A DNA stretch of 64,000 nt from Geobacter sp. (GCA_003574885.1 PJFC01000002.1:248001-312000), one strand, 5' to 3'. Counted from the first letter of the stretch, positions 9,706 to 17,011 are shown. Notes: generated by a model not told the origin, from the letters alone. Program-made: numbers and translations.

Positions 9706-9816
9706 ATGACAGAAAAACCTACACCTCCAAAGCCGGCAAAGAAGATAACTACAGGTAATAGTTATACACCGCCAGTGAGTAAGTTGCCACCGCCGCCACC
9801 AAAGAAAGAGAAATGA
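9706..9816 (+). CDS. Proline-rich micro-ORF copy 2 (36 aa)
   Basis: This ORF starts 2 bp after the stop of the membrane-protein gene. It has an MTEKPTPPKP head, a lysine-rich middle, SYTPPVSKLPPPPP and a KKEK tail. The codons for KKEK of the previous ORF (AAG AAG GAG AAA) supply the ribosome site. Codons for the shared peptide differ synonymously from the other copies, which favours selection on the peptide. The function is unknown. Confidence 0.6.
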   Translation: MTEKPTPPKPAKKITTGNSYTPPVSKLPPPPPKKEK

Positions 9817-9818
9817 CC

Positions 9819-9950
9819 ATGACAAACGCGCCTCAACCATCAACGCCCGAAGAGAAGAATAAAAAAACGGATGAAAGCTATACGCCCAGCTATACTCCTC
9901 CAGTCAACAAGATGCCTCCACCTCCACCAAAAAATAAGGAGCAATCATGA
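9819..9950 (+). CDS. Proline-rich micro-ORF copy 3 (43 aa)
   Basis: This is the third member of the array, starting 2 bp after copy 2. It has an MTNAPQPSTP head and a DESYTP segment partly duplicated (SYTPSYTPPVNKMPPPPP), ending KNKEQS. A purine-rich AAGAAAGAGAAA run from the end of copy 2 acts as ribosome site. Its stop overlaps the next start (ATGA at 9947-9950). Confidence 0.6.
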   Translation: MTNAPQPSTPEEKNKKTDESYTPSYTPPVNKMPPPPPKNKEQS

Positions 9951-10057
9951 CAGACAAGCCTACACCCTCGACGCCAACTGCACCACGCGAAAAAGTCGTC
10001 AAGGAAAGTTATACGCCGCCGACGCCAAAGCTACCCCCTCCACCACTAAAGAAGTAA
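9947..10057 (+). CDS. Proline-rich micro-ORF copy 4 (36 aa)
   Basis: This is the last member of the array and overlaps copy 3 by 4 bp. It has an MTDKPTPSTP head, then ESYTPPTPKLPPPPLKK. AAGGAG from the end of copy 3 is the ribosome site. The conserved core is ESYTPP followed by KLPPPP. Confidence 0.6.
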   Translation: MTDKPTPSTPTAPREKVVKESYTPPTPKLPPPPLKK

Positions 10058-10101
10058 AAGCACATTGACAAAGCAAGAACGGTGTACCAACGAGACTAGT
10101 G

Positions 10102-10131
10102 GACCCGGTCGCGATAAACCTGCGCCGGGTC
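10102..10131. repeat. Hairpin between the micro-ORF array and the next gene
   Basis: GACCCGG (10102-10108) and CCGGGTC (10125-10131) form an inverted repeat without a following T run. It could stabilise or attenuate the mRNA between copy 4 and the 73-aa gene. Its function is not known. Confidence 0.4.
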
Positions 10132-10172
10132 ACCTCCCGAGCCGTTGTCACTATCTAAGAGGAGGAAGAAAA

Positions 10173-10394
10173 ATGCAAATCTACAAGGACATTGATAATG
10201 ACTCTGGGGTTAGAGGCTTTGAAATCGCGGCCACATCAATAACCGTTTGGTTCGAAGGAACACAAAAATCATACACTTACAGCTATCAATCAGCAGGACA
10301 ATCAAACGTCGAACAAATGAAAAAACTAGCTTTAGCTGGGGAAGGACTTCACGCGTTCATAAATAAATATGTAAAATTCAAATATGTTCGTTAG
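10173..10394 (+). CDS. 73-aa conserved-type hypothetical protein
   Basis: The frame opens at 10065, but ATG 10173 has a strong AGGAGGAAG just upstream and begins the compact domain, so I start it there. The sequence begins [18 protein letters not shown], has alternating strands with several Tyr residues ([11 protein letters not shown]), and ends in a helix and KYVKFKYVR. This is like small KTSC-type single-domain proteins, which are thought to bind nucleic acid or partner proteins. That resemblance is weak. It sits between the micro-ORF array and the DUF2130 gene. Confidence 0.55.
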   Translation: MQIYKDIDNDSGVRGFEIAATSITVWFEGTQKSYTYSYQSAGQSNVEQMKKLALAGEGLHAFINKYVKFKYVR

Positions 10395-10462
10395 TTGTAT
10401 CATTATATTTGATAGTGTCATTTTGTAGCCGCCATTTCAGTAAATGGAGGAACGTAATAGTC

Positions 10463-11854
10463 ATGCATGAAATCATCTGTCCACACTGCAAGAAAGCATT
10501 CAAGATTGACGAGGCCGGGTACGCAGACATTCTTAAGCAGGTTCGCGACGATGAGTTCGAGCAGCAGTTGTGCGATCGGCTCGAATTAGCCGAACAGGAC
10601 AAGCGGAATGCCGTAGAGCTCGCGACTACCAAGGTCGCAAGTGAGTTTGAGAAGGCAGCAGCAGCCAAGGATTCTGAGATCCAGAAACTGAAGGATAGGC
10701 TTGATGCTGGCGAGGTCGCACAGAAACTCGCCGTCACCGAAGCACTAAGCCCTGTAGAAAAAGAGCGTGACGCTCTCGCGAGTGAACTCGAGCAAGTAAA
10801 GCATGACAAGAAGACCTCTGCCCAACTTGCCGAGGCGAAGCTTGCGAATGAACTGCAGAAAGCTTCCGCTACGAAGGACGCGGAGATTCAGGGCCTAAAG
10901 GCCCGGCTTGATGCCATAGAGCTTAAGCAGAAGCTCGCGATTGCCGAGGCGGTCAATGCAGTCGAGAAGGAGCGCGACGAACTTAAGAGCGGCCTTGAGC
11001 GAGCACAGCTTGAGAAAGAGCTCGCCGAAAAAGCGCTCAAGGACAGGTACGAGACGCAGATCAAGGATCGTGATGACGCAATCGAGCGCCTCCGGGACAT
11101 GAAGGCGCGTCTGTCGACTAAGATGGTTGGAGAAACCCTTGAGCAGCACTGCGAAACTGAGTTCAATCGAATTCGAGCTACGGCGTTTCCGAGAGCATAT
11201 TTCGAGAAAGACAATGACGTGCGAGGTGGTAGCAAGGGTGACTACATCTTTCGCGATTCGGATGAGGCTGGCACTGAGATCGTCTCGATCATGTTCGAGA
11301 TGAAGAATGAGAGCGACGAAACAGCTTCTAAGAAGAAAAACGAAGATTTTCTCAAAGAGCTCGACAAAGACCGGTGTGAAAAGAGCTGTGAATACGCGGT
11401 GCTAGTTTCGCTTCTTGAACCTGATAGCGAGCTTTACAACTCCGGTATTGTCGATGTGTCTCACCGATATCGAAAGATGTATGTCGTCCGGCCGCAATTC
11501 TTCATTCCGATCATTACGCTGTTACGAAATGCCGCTCAGAACTCACTGAAATACAAAACAGAGCTCGCGCTAGTGAAAACTCAGAACATTGATATCACGA
11601 ACTTTGAGAACGACCTCGAGGCGTTCAAGACTGGCTTCGCCCGTAACTACGAACTGGCGTCCAAGAAATTTAAGACGGCTATTGAGGAGATCGACAAAAC
11701 CATCGACCATCTTCAAAAGACCAAAGATGCGCTACTCGGTTCTGAAAACAATCTCCGACTTGCCAACAATAAAGCCGACGATTTGACCGTAAAGAAGTTG
11801 ACTAAGGGTAACCCCACAATGGCCGCAATGTTCGCTGAGCTCAAGAACAAATGA
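10463..11854 (+). CDS. DUF2130-type protein with zinc finger, coiled coil and PD-(D/E)xK-like domain
   Basis: The frame opens at 10409, but ATG 10463 with GGAGG upstream starts the conserved [13 protein letters not shown]. The protein is 463 aa. It has an N-terminal CxxC motif, then a long coiled coil (about 40-225) with an internal duplication of about 66 residues, then a C-terminal alpha/beta domain. In that domain [10 protein letters not shown] and [10 protein letters not shown] (about residues 260-290) give an Asp followed by E-x-K spacing as in PD-(D/E)xK nucleases. This fits DUF2130, a family whose role is not settled. Its place as last cargo gene of the element suggests DNA cleavage in defence or inter-element conflict. 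That part is inference. Confidence 0.68.
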   Translation: MHEIICPHCKKAFKIDEAGYADILKQVRDDEFEQQLCDRLELAEQDKRNAVELATTKVASEFEKAAAAKDSEIQKLKDRLDAGEVAQKLAVTEALSPVEKERDALASELEQVKHDKKTSAQLAEAKLANELQKASATKDAEIQGLKARLDAIELKQKLAIAEAVNAVEKERDELKSGLERAQLEKELAEKALKDRYETQIKDRDDAIERLRDMKARLSTKMVGETLEQHCETEFNRIRATAFPRAYFEKDNDVRGGSKGDYIFRDSDEAGTEIVSIMFEMKNESDETASKKKNEDFLKELDKDRCEKSCEYAVLVSLLEPDSELYNSGIVDVSHRYRKMYVVRPQFFIPIITLLRNAAQNSLKYKTELALVKTQNIDITNFENDLEAFKTGFARNYELASKKFKTAIEEIDKTIDHLQKTKDALLGSENNLRLANNKADDLTVKKLTKGNPTMAAMFAELKNK

Positions 11855-12022
11855 TACTTCAGGTTCCAAATGAGTCGTGAGGATAGGGCTGCTACCTAGG
11901 TTCTTGGACATCGACCGGGGTTGAGAAGTGCCCCGGTGCGGGTCAAAACCGACCCCATTACGGTGAAACATCTTCTTGCCAGTGCCAGATTTTTCCACTA
12001 AGGGGAGCCTAGGTAAATAAAG

Positions 12023-12056
12023 AACTCCCCCGGGGACTTGCAGGGCCGGGGGAGTT
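12023..12056 (-). terminator. Terminator of the leftward replication operon
   Basis: AACTCCCCCGG (12023-12033) and CCGGGGGAGTT (12046-12056) form a perfect 11-bp stem. Read leftward it is followed by CTTTATTT. It ends the operon that runs from 15760 to 12076. Confidence 0.75.
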
Positions 12057-12075
12057 TGTGGAGCAGTATTCGATT

Positions 12076-12285
12076 TTAGATTATGCGTGATGCTTCATAG
12101 GCTTCTACCTCCTTTCTGATGTACCGGACAATTCCGTTTTTCCCTTCACCCAGATACATCCTTTTTAGTCGTGCCCGGCGTGCGATTCGGTCAACCGAAG
12201 ATCGAGAACAGTGCCACCGTTCCGTCAATTCGGAAGGGGAGATATAGGGGGATGTTTCACTCACGATTTCCTTATTCCGCGCCAT
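12076..12285 (-). CDS. HTH (MerR/excisionase-like) DNA-binding protein
   Basis: A 69-aa protein. YISPSELTERWHCSRSSVDR forms a winged-helix/HTH of the AlpA or excisionase type, followed by a basic wing (ARRARLKRMYLGEGKNG) and a terminal helix. It is the last gene of the leftward operon and overlaps the helicase-like gene by 14 bp. It could be the excision directionality factor for the integrase or a repressor. The first is favoured by size and context but not proven. Confidence 0.65.
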   Translation of the reverse strand: MARNKEIVSETSPYISPSELTERWHCSRSSVDRIARRARLKRMYLGEGKNGIVRYIRKEVEAYEASRII

Positions 12286-13828
12286 CGCTCCCCCCGTCAG
12301 ACTGAACCTGTGTCCTTTCCTTTCGATTCCGCAGAATCATGTTGTATGCTTCTTCTTCCGCATCCTCCGGCATTAAGCGGCCATCAGCTATTAAGATTGC
12401 CACCCGTTCATCGAATTCTTCTTGTTCTTCCGTAGATAGTGACTCGATTAATTCCTTTTCCTGCCATGGTCCTGCAGAAACCCTACTACTCCCTACCACT
12501 CCCGTATCACCCTGATATTGTTTTGTTCTTATCGGTAGGGTTTCATTTGGGTGATTCTTGTGGTTACCTGAATCCCTACCACTCACCCCGTATTGTTCAA
12601 TTAATGTCCAGTAGTCGTCGAAAGTAAGAATGATCTCCGAGCGGCCGTTTACTGTCCTGTGGCGCAGACTGAGTGTTTTCAGCTTTTTGCCGATCCATTG
12701 CGCTGATACATACTTGTCAGCCGGTCTTTCCCCATTGAACTTTTGCAAAATGTCGCTGGTCTTTAAGGTCCATTCTTGCAGCCCTTCAAGTCCCTTTTCG
12801 GCGGAGAGGTCTTTGATGATGCCGACAAGGTGCCCTTCAGTGGAATCCTTCTTCGACTCACTTCGTTCCCCGGCAATAGTGAGAATTGCTTCCTGTAAAA
12901 GCTCGCAGCCATCTGGATTGACCAGGTTGTTAACCTGGAAAAGCGGTTTTGCTATATCCCACAGTCGCCCCGAGATCCCTTCAATTGGATGGAGATCGGG
13001 AAGAGGGGTGAAGAGAGCTTTTGCCCGCCACGCCGTCAGCCGTTCTTTCAATTCCAGGGCCAGTTCCGGACGCGGGTTCTCGTAGTTGCCGGGACGGTTC
13101 GGCATGATGATGGGGAGGCAACGGGTTTCAAGAATCTTGTGCAGTTGTTCATTGCTGGCGATGATTGTCGGGCCATAGATTTCATAATAGGTGGTATCTT
13201 CGAACGCTCCCTTTTCCGGGTGGATAACCCGGACACACTTCGCCCCCTTTTCGGCCCTCAGCAACAGGATGTCATCACAACCGCTTTTCTCGGCTTTCTT
13301 TGATATATCCATAAGATCAAAAAACAAAGTTCCATGCAGGTTCTGGCTATACCGGAAAATGTTTGCTTCCCGCATCTCAATCAAATGCACTCCCCGGAAA
13401 GCAAGATAGGAAACAGATTTCCCCGTCCGGCTCTTGCCCCGTTCCGGCACAGCATAGAAGAGAATGTAGGGGCAATAGTCGATATGTATATGGTCATGTA
13501 AGTAGGTAAGAAAGATGTAGTGAGCTACAACCGACCACTGGAGATCATCCAGGGCGGAGAAACGTTGCAGGTAGGTCAATACATCGGCATAGATGTTTGC
13601 ATCATCATCGTCAAAGTATTCCGTTACCTTGTCCATCCGGGGCAAGGTGAAGGGGAAATGATGCTTGTCGGGCGGAACGTATTCCATCGAACTACGACAA
13701 GTGGTTTCCTCGAACATTGGCAGGTCATCTTCAATGGTCAGGTAGACGAGATGACCGTCTTCCCGCTCGCACACGTCAATGAGGCCATGGAAGTAGGCGG
13801 AAAGTTTTTCATCGCGTTTTTCGCTCAT
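12272..13828 (-). CDS. Helicase-like P-loop ATPase of the replication module
   Basis: A 518-aa protein. A Walker A-like loop reads PERGKSRTGKSV (about residues 128-139) and a Walker B-like strand LFFDLMDIS (about 166-174). The core resembles DUF3631/primase-associated helicases of plasmids and integrative elements. The C-terminal 130 residues are polar and low in order, with several acidic runs. The start overlaps the rep stop (ATGA, 13825-13828) with GGAGG upstream, so the two are coupled. It probably unwinds DNA during rolling-circle replication started by the upstream Rep. Confidence 0.6.
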   Translation of the reverse strand: MSEKRDEKLSAYFHGLIDVCEREDGHLVYLTIEDDLPMFEETTCRSSMEYVPPDKHHFPFTLPRMDKVTEYFDDDDANIYADVLTYLQRFSALDDLQWSVVAHYIFLTYLHDHIHIDYCPYILFYAVPERGKSRTGKSVSYLAFRGVHLIEMREANIFRYSQNLHGTLFFDLMDISKKAEKSGCDDILLLRAEKGAKCVRVIHPEKGAFEDTTYYEIYGPTIIASNEQLHKILETRCLPIIMPNRPGNYENPRPELALELKERLTAWRAKALFTPLPDLHPIEGISGRLWDIAKPLFQVNNLVNPDGCELLQEAILTIAGERSESKKDSTEGHLVGIIKDLSAEKGLEGLQEWTLKTSDILQKFNGERPADKYVSAQWIGKKLKTLSLRHRTVNGRSEIILTFDDYWTLIEQYGVSGRDSGNHKNHPNETLPIRTKQYQGDTGVVGSSRVSAGPWQEKELIESLSTEEQEEFDERVAILIADGRLMPEDAEEEAYNMILRNRKERTQVQSDGGSDGAE

Positions 13829-14946
13829 CGGTTGCCTCCTATCTGAGCGGAAGCGGCGAGAATTCTTTCGTGCTTGGCCCCCATCCTCTGCTTTCCGTCT
13901 TCGATTACCTCCTTGAAGTATTCATTGAATGAAGCAGAGCCGAGATGCTTGTTGATCATGGCAAGAGAAGGGGCATATTGCCGCTTGATGAATTCCATGG
14001 AATCGGTGACAAGTTTGGTTGCCTTCTCTGTCGTCAGTCTGATCTTGTCCGTTGTTTGCAGCCATTCCGACCACCAGGGCTGAAGGGTGCAGCGGCTCTT
14101 ATTGGAATCATCCTCATGGATCACGGCGAAGTAGTTGTTGATGATCCCAGTGGCGAGAGTGCCTACTTGTATATTGGCAGCGATAAGCTTCGCAGCTTCG
14201 TGTGCCCGCTTTGACCTGAGTTGGATTTCAAAGCGTATCCATTTGCCGTCTATGTCCGATTCCTGAGCCTTGTTGTACACGCGGAACATGGTGTGGGATT
14301 TTGATGAACCGAGATAGATGGTTTCTCCGTTGATACCCTCTCCATTGGCAAAGCTCCCCTTGCGAATCTGCCGCCATTCACCGAACAGGGTTCTTGTTTG
14401 TCGGTCATGATCCTGAAGGGCGTGACTGAGCAGGGAAAGGGAGAGAGCACCATCCACGTTGTCGATTGCAATATCCAGGCGGGTAAAATTTGCTTGTGCG
14501 GCAAGAGCTGTTGCAAACAATGACGGCCAGGGATTCTCTGAAAACTGCGCCTCAAACTGTCGGCAACCTTGACCGGTCATTTCCACATGGCAGCCCATGT
14601 CTTCCCGGCCATCGTAGAACACGATGATGTTGCCGAAGCGAAGGGACTTCCGATAACCGGAAAAGCCGGATTTGGATTCGGAAAAAAGGGTAGGGTCCAG
14701 GTCAATGAGTGCAAGAGCTTCCTGGGGATCAGGAGCTTTGACCGTAAACGAGACCCAATCAAGAAGGGACCGATTTTCTGGGGGGATTGTAATTTCTGCC
14801 CCCCTGTTAGTATAAGGGGGCTTAGGACTTAAAGCCGCAACCGGCGAAGCCGCTGCACCGGCAACGCCGGTATCCGCGGCCATGCCGGTTGCTAAGTTAT
14901 CAGGTGATACTTTATCATTTTCGTCAGTAGAAACAAAAACAGCCAT
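13825..14946 (-). CDS. Rep_trans-family replication initiator / relaxase-like protein
   Basis: From ATG 14946 (AAGGAG upstream; a TTG at 14952 also fits) it is 373 aa. A low-complexity Ala/Pro N-terminus (1-50) precedes the Rep_trans domain: LLDWVSFTV, then TRLDIAIDNVDG, GETIYLGSSKSHTMFRVYNK with the candidate nicking Tyr, and WIRFEIQLRSKR. These are the motifs of rolling-circle initiators such as plasmid Rep proteins and the NicK relaxase of ICEBs1. It should nick one strand at an origin, probably close upstream. Its presence beside an integrase suggests an element that replicates after excision and may be mobilisable. Confidence 0.78.
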   Translation of the reverse strand: MAVFVSTDENDKVSPDNLATGMAADTGVAGAAASPVAALSPKPPYTNRGAEITIPPENRSLLDWVSFTVKAPDPQEALALIDLDPTLFSESKSGFSGYRKSLRFGNIIVFYDGREDMGCHVEMTGQGCRQFEAQFSENPWPSLFATALAAQANFTRLDIAIDNVDGALSLSLLSHALQDHDRQTRTLFGEWRQIRKGSFANGEGINGETIYLGSSKSHTMFRVYNKAQESDIDGKWIRFEIQLRSKRAHEAAKLIAANIQVGTLATGIINNYFAVIHEDDSNKSRCTLQPWWSEWLQTTDKIRLTTEKATKLVTDSMEFIKRQYAPSLAMINKHLGSASFNEYFKEVIEDGKQRMGAKHERILAASAQIGGNR

Positions 14947-15053
14947 AAACAACTCCTTTCAGCGCAAGTGCGCGTTGGATGTTGCCCATGGCTTACGTGC
15001 TATGTCCCTATGACGATAGTTTGGCTTACGGGGCTACGTGTAATTTGAGTTTA

Positions 15054-15089
15054 GCCGGTGGCTCCGATAAGAAACAGGAAACCACCGGC
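15054..15089. repeat. Inverted repeat upstream of rep, candidate nick-site region
   Basis: GCCGGTGG (15054-15061) and CCACCGGC (15082-15089) flank a 20-base loop, between the 45-aa ORF and rep. Rolling-circle origins usually lie next to rep and contain such hairpins, so this is one candidate. A role as attenuator is equally possible. Confidence 0.35.
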
Positions 15090-15107
15090 CAGGACCTACA
15101 GTGTGCG

Positions 15108-15245
15108 CTAACCTTTGATGAGTTGAGCGCCAAGTTTCCGGCCTGCTGCTTTAAGGGTAAACAATTCATATTTTCCGTGTTCTCCTTTCAGCTTAATAAG
15201 CAGGGGAAGTTTCTTCATATCTACTTCCAGAAATTGCAGCTTCAT
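15108..15245 (-). CDS. 45-aa basic protein of the replication operon
   Basis: ATG at 15245 is preceded by AAAGGAGGT, a near-perfect ribosome site. The peptide starts MKLQFLEVDMKKLPLLIKLK and is rich in Lys and Leu. It lies between the RHH gene and rep on the same strand. The opposite-strand 96-codon frame over this region has no ribosome site and is less likely. The function is unknown. It may be a copy-control or accessory DNA-binding peptide. Confidence 0.5.
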   Translation of the reverse strand: MKLQFLEVDMKKLPLLIKLKGEHGKYELFTLKAAGRKLGAQLIKG

Positions 15246-15277
15246 TCGATTCACCTCCTTTCTTATTAGAGTGTTCA

Positions 15278-15760
15278 TCATCTTTTCAACGAATTAGCAG
15301 CCTGTTCGCCATCTTCACAAACGGCTCGGAAATATTCTGGCAGGTCTCTGACAATTGTGAAGAGTTTGACGAGACCGACTTTATCCATTGTCTCTAGACC
15401 TTCCACACCAACACGAACGAGATTTCGCATTAGCATAGCCCTGGAGAGATCGGCACGTTCCGCCAGCGCATCAAGTCGGGTGAGCAGTTTTTCGTCTAAG
15501 GTAACAGGGATGGCTTTTTCACCCGTAACCGGGTCAGACTTTGGAAGATTGCACCATGTGGCAACATCCCTGGCTAGTATCCCGAGCTGAAACATTCCGA
15601 TGTTCTTGAGGTCTTCCAATTCCTCAATACCCACCTCAAGAAGATTTCTCAATAGTTGATGCCTCGAAAGTTTCGCCTTGTGGGCAAGATAATCCAGCCT
15701 AGAAATAAACTCTTCATTCATTTTTATTGAAACGTTTTTCCCGTCAGTAGTAGGGCTCAT
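15278..15760 (-). CDS. Tandem ribbon-helix-helix-like DNA-binding protein
   Basis: From ATG 15760 (GGAGG 6-7 bases upstream) it is 160 aa, although the frame stays open to 15853. Two similar segments follow each other: NVSIKMNEEFISRLDYLAHK (from residue about 9) and IPVTLDEKLLTRLDALAERA (from about residue 84). Each continues with SR..L.RNL..VG.E.LE and an Ile/Leu-rich helix. Each looks like a strand-helix-helix unit of the MetJ/Arc fold, so one chain may form the fold by itself. It heads the leftward replication operon and probably autoregulates it. Confidence 0.6.
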   Translation of the reverse strand: MSPTTDGKNVSIKMNEEFISRLDYLAHKAKLSRHQLLRNLLEVGIEELEDLKNIGMFQLGILARDVATWCNLPKSDPVTGEKAIPVTLDEKLLTRLDALAERADLSRAMLMRNLVRVGVEGLETMDKVGLVKLFTIVRDLPEYFRAVCEDGEQAANSLKR

Positions 15761-15867
15761 ATTTTTGCCTCCTTGCATAGTATAAATATGTACCAAAAAA
15801 GATATATTGTCAAGATTGAAATAGATATTTTTCCCAGTCCGTTTTTCGAACATGGAAAAGCGAGCTT

Positions 15868-15934
15868 CACGACTAAATGAATTTAGCCGTCAAGCTGTAA
15901 TTTTTATCTCCACGACTCGATAAATCGAGCCGTC
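15868..15934. repeat. Two covarying 24-base inverted repeats
   Basis: Both units have CACGACT on the left arm and AGCCGTC on the right arm. The inner stem is AAAT/ATTT in the first (15868-15891) and CGAT/ATCG in the second (15911-15934), so base pairing is kept while sequence changes. They are candidate replication-origin hairpins or structured binding sites. Confidence 0.6.
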
Positions 15935-16013
15935 GTGAGATACCGGGCCCGCCCACCGCCCTTGCAAAAAGTTAAAAACTTGAGGGCAACGAGTAAAAAG
16001 TAAAAATAGAATC

Positions 16014-16041
16014 TTGACAAAATAGCTAATTTGGCTATAAG
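16014..16041 (+). promoter_or_regulatory. Promoter with overlapping palindromic operators
   Basis: TTGACA (16014-16019) and TATAAG (16036-16041) are 16 bases apart. AATAGCTAAT (16021-16030) lies in the spacer, and the perfect palindrome AATAGCTATT (16051-16060) lies just downstream. They suit binding by a small dimeric repressor such as the product of the next gene or the RHH protein. Confidence 0.6.
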
Positions 16042-16072
16042 TAGATATAAAATAGCTATTATGGAGGCTGAC

Positions 16073-16501
16073 ATGGAAAAGACGATCCTTATTTCTTCTG
16101 AGCTTTACAAGAGGCTTGAGGCGCATGCGACAGGTTTTGATACACCAGCAAATGTTATTGAAAAAATTTTAAACTTCTATGAAAATAACTTCGATACTAG
16201 TATCAAGACATCGGAAGTTAAAATACCTGCACCGACTCCTGCAAGAAGCTTTCAATTGGAGGTAATCTTCCACCCCAATAACGAGAATGAATTCAAGAAG
16301 TTACTACTCTCGAATAAGGTTGCATGGGTAAAACTCTTCAATGTGAATGGTAGAACGGAAACAAAAAAATGGAAGGCCCAATCATTTACACAGCAGTCTG
16401 ACGTAATGGGAAACCTCCGCTCCGGTTATTTGAGGGGGTGGAGGGAAAAGGGGATTTGCAAGGCTGTCCTGGCTATCGATCCTGATGATTTGCCATCCTA
16501 A
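16073..16501 (+). CDS. Putative small DNA-binding regulator (SeqA-like N-terminus)
   Basis: From ATG 16073, with GGAGG 5 bases upstream, it is 142 aa. The first 32 residues, starting MEKTILISSELYKRLEAHAT, resemble the strand-helix-helix multimerisation segment of SeqA- or RHH-like proteins. The rest (ARSFQLEVIFHPNNENEFKK onward) forms an unassigned alpha/beta domain. The upstream palindromes suggest autoregulation. The function is not known. Confidence 0.5.
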   Translation: MEKTILISSELYKRLEAHATGFDTPANVIEKILNFYENNFDTSIKTSEVKIPAPTPARSFQLEVIFHPNNENEFKKLLLSNKVAWVKLFNVNGRTETKKWKAQSFTQQSDVMGNLRSGYLRGWREKGICKAVLAIDPDDLPS

Positions 16502-16536
16502 TCTACTTGTATGTGATGTAGAGGGGAACAATCTTT

Positions 16537-16641
16537 ATGGCAATCTATCGAATTGACTGGACTCAATACACTTCTGCAATGTGGCAACCTCTTGTAGCAC
16601 GTCTTGGATATGAAGGGCCACGTCCACTAGGTTATAATTAG
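16537..16641 (+). CDS. 34-aa small ORF
   Basis: ATG 16537 follows GAGGGG by about 10 bases and encodes MAIYRIDWTQYTSAMWQPLV and 14 more residues, ending at TAG. There are two Trp and three Tyr in 34 residues. It lies in a gap between two small element genes. There is no recognisable family. Confidence 0.3.
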   Translation: MAIYRIDWTQYTSAMWQPLVARLGYEGPRPLGYN

Positions 16642-16690
16642 CGCCTGAACAGTATGTAATGTTTAACCGCTTAAACCTCGACCCTCTGCA

Positions 16691-17011
16691 ATGAATATCA
16701 GTAAGAGGATATTTAATATGCCAGGAATGACATTTGAGATGGAAGTTGATAATGTAATCAAGGTTTACGAATGGGAAGTTAAGCACCCAGCAACACGGAC
16801 TCGTGAAATGATTAAAACGCATGGTGAGATAGAGGCGCTTTCACGCTTGATGATTAGCGCCGATCTTCAAATAGGTTTCAAGGTATTGCGTGACCGTGGT
16901 CTAATAGAAATGACTTTTGAAGCTTTGGTTGTACGCTTCAAAAATCTATTTAGACCTGATGTAGTTCTTGCGGCACAATGGCGACTAGATCACGCGCAAG
17001 AACTTCTTTAA
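16691..17011 (+). CDS. Hypothetical 106-aa protein
   Basis: It is predicted to be mostly helical (EALSRLMISADLQIGFKVLR and others), has no signal peptide, and belongs to no family I know. It is AT-rich like the rest of the element and ends 15 bp before the next gene, probably co-transcribed. The ribosome site before the first ATG is weak. A start at Met10 or Met13 is possible. Confidence 0.45.
   Translation: MNISKRIFNMPGMTFEMEVDNVIKVYEWEVKHPATRTREMIKTHGEIEALSRLMISADLQIGFKVLRDRGLIEMTFEALVVRFKNLFRPDVVLAAQWRLDHAQELL

Larger units (their letters stand above)
15761..16072. promoter_or_regulatory. Divergent control region with paired hairpins and operators
   Basis: This is the space between the leftward replication operon and a rightward gene. 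It holds two related 24-base hairpins at 15868-15891 and 15911-15934, and a rightward promoter at 16014-16041. TAGCTA-containing palindromes lie at 16021-16030 and 16051-16060. No ORF is convincing here. Confidence 0.6.

Noticed and set aside
11891-12015. ACCTAGG/CCTAGGT inverted repeat after the DUF2130 gene
   Set aside because: The arms are only 7 bp around a CCTAGG palindrome and 110 bp apart. This can occur by chance and no element lies between them.
14979-15269. 96-codon + strand frame near rep
   Set aside because: It has no ribosome site and overlaps the 45-aa - strand ORF with its strong ribosome site. Composition is not protein-like.
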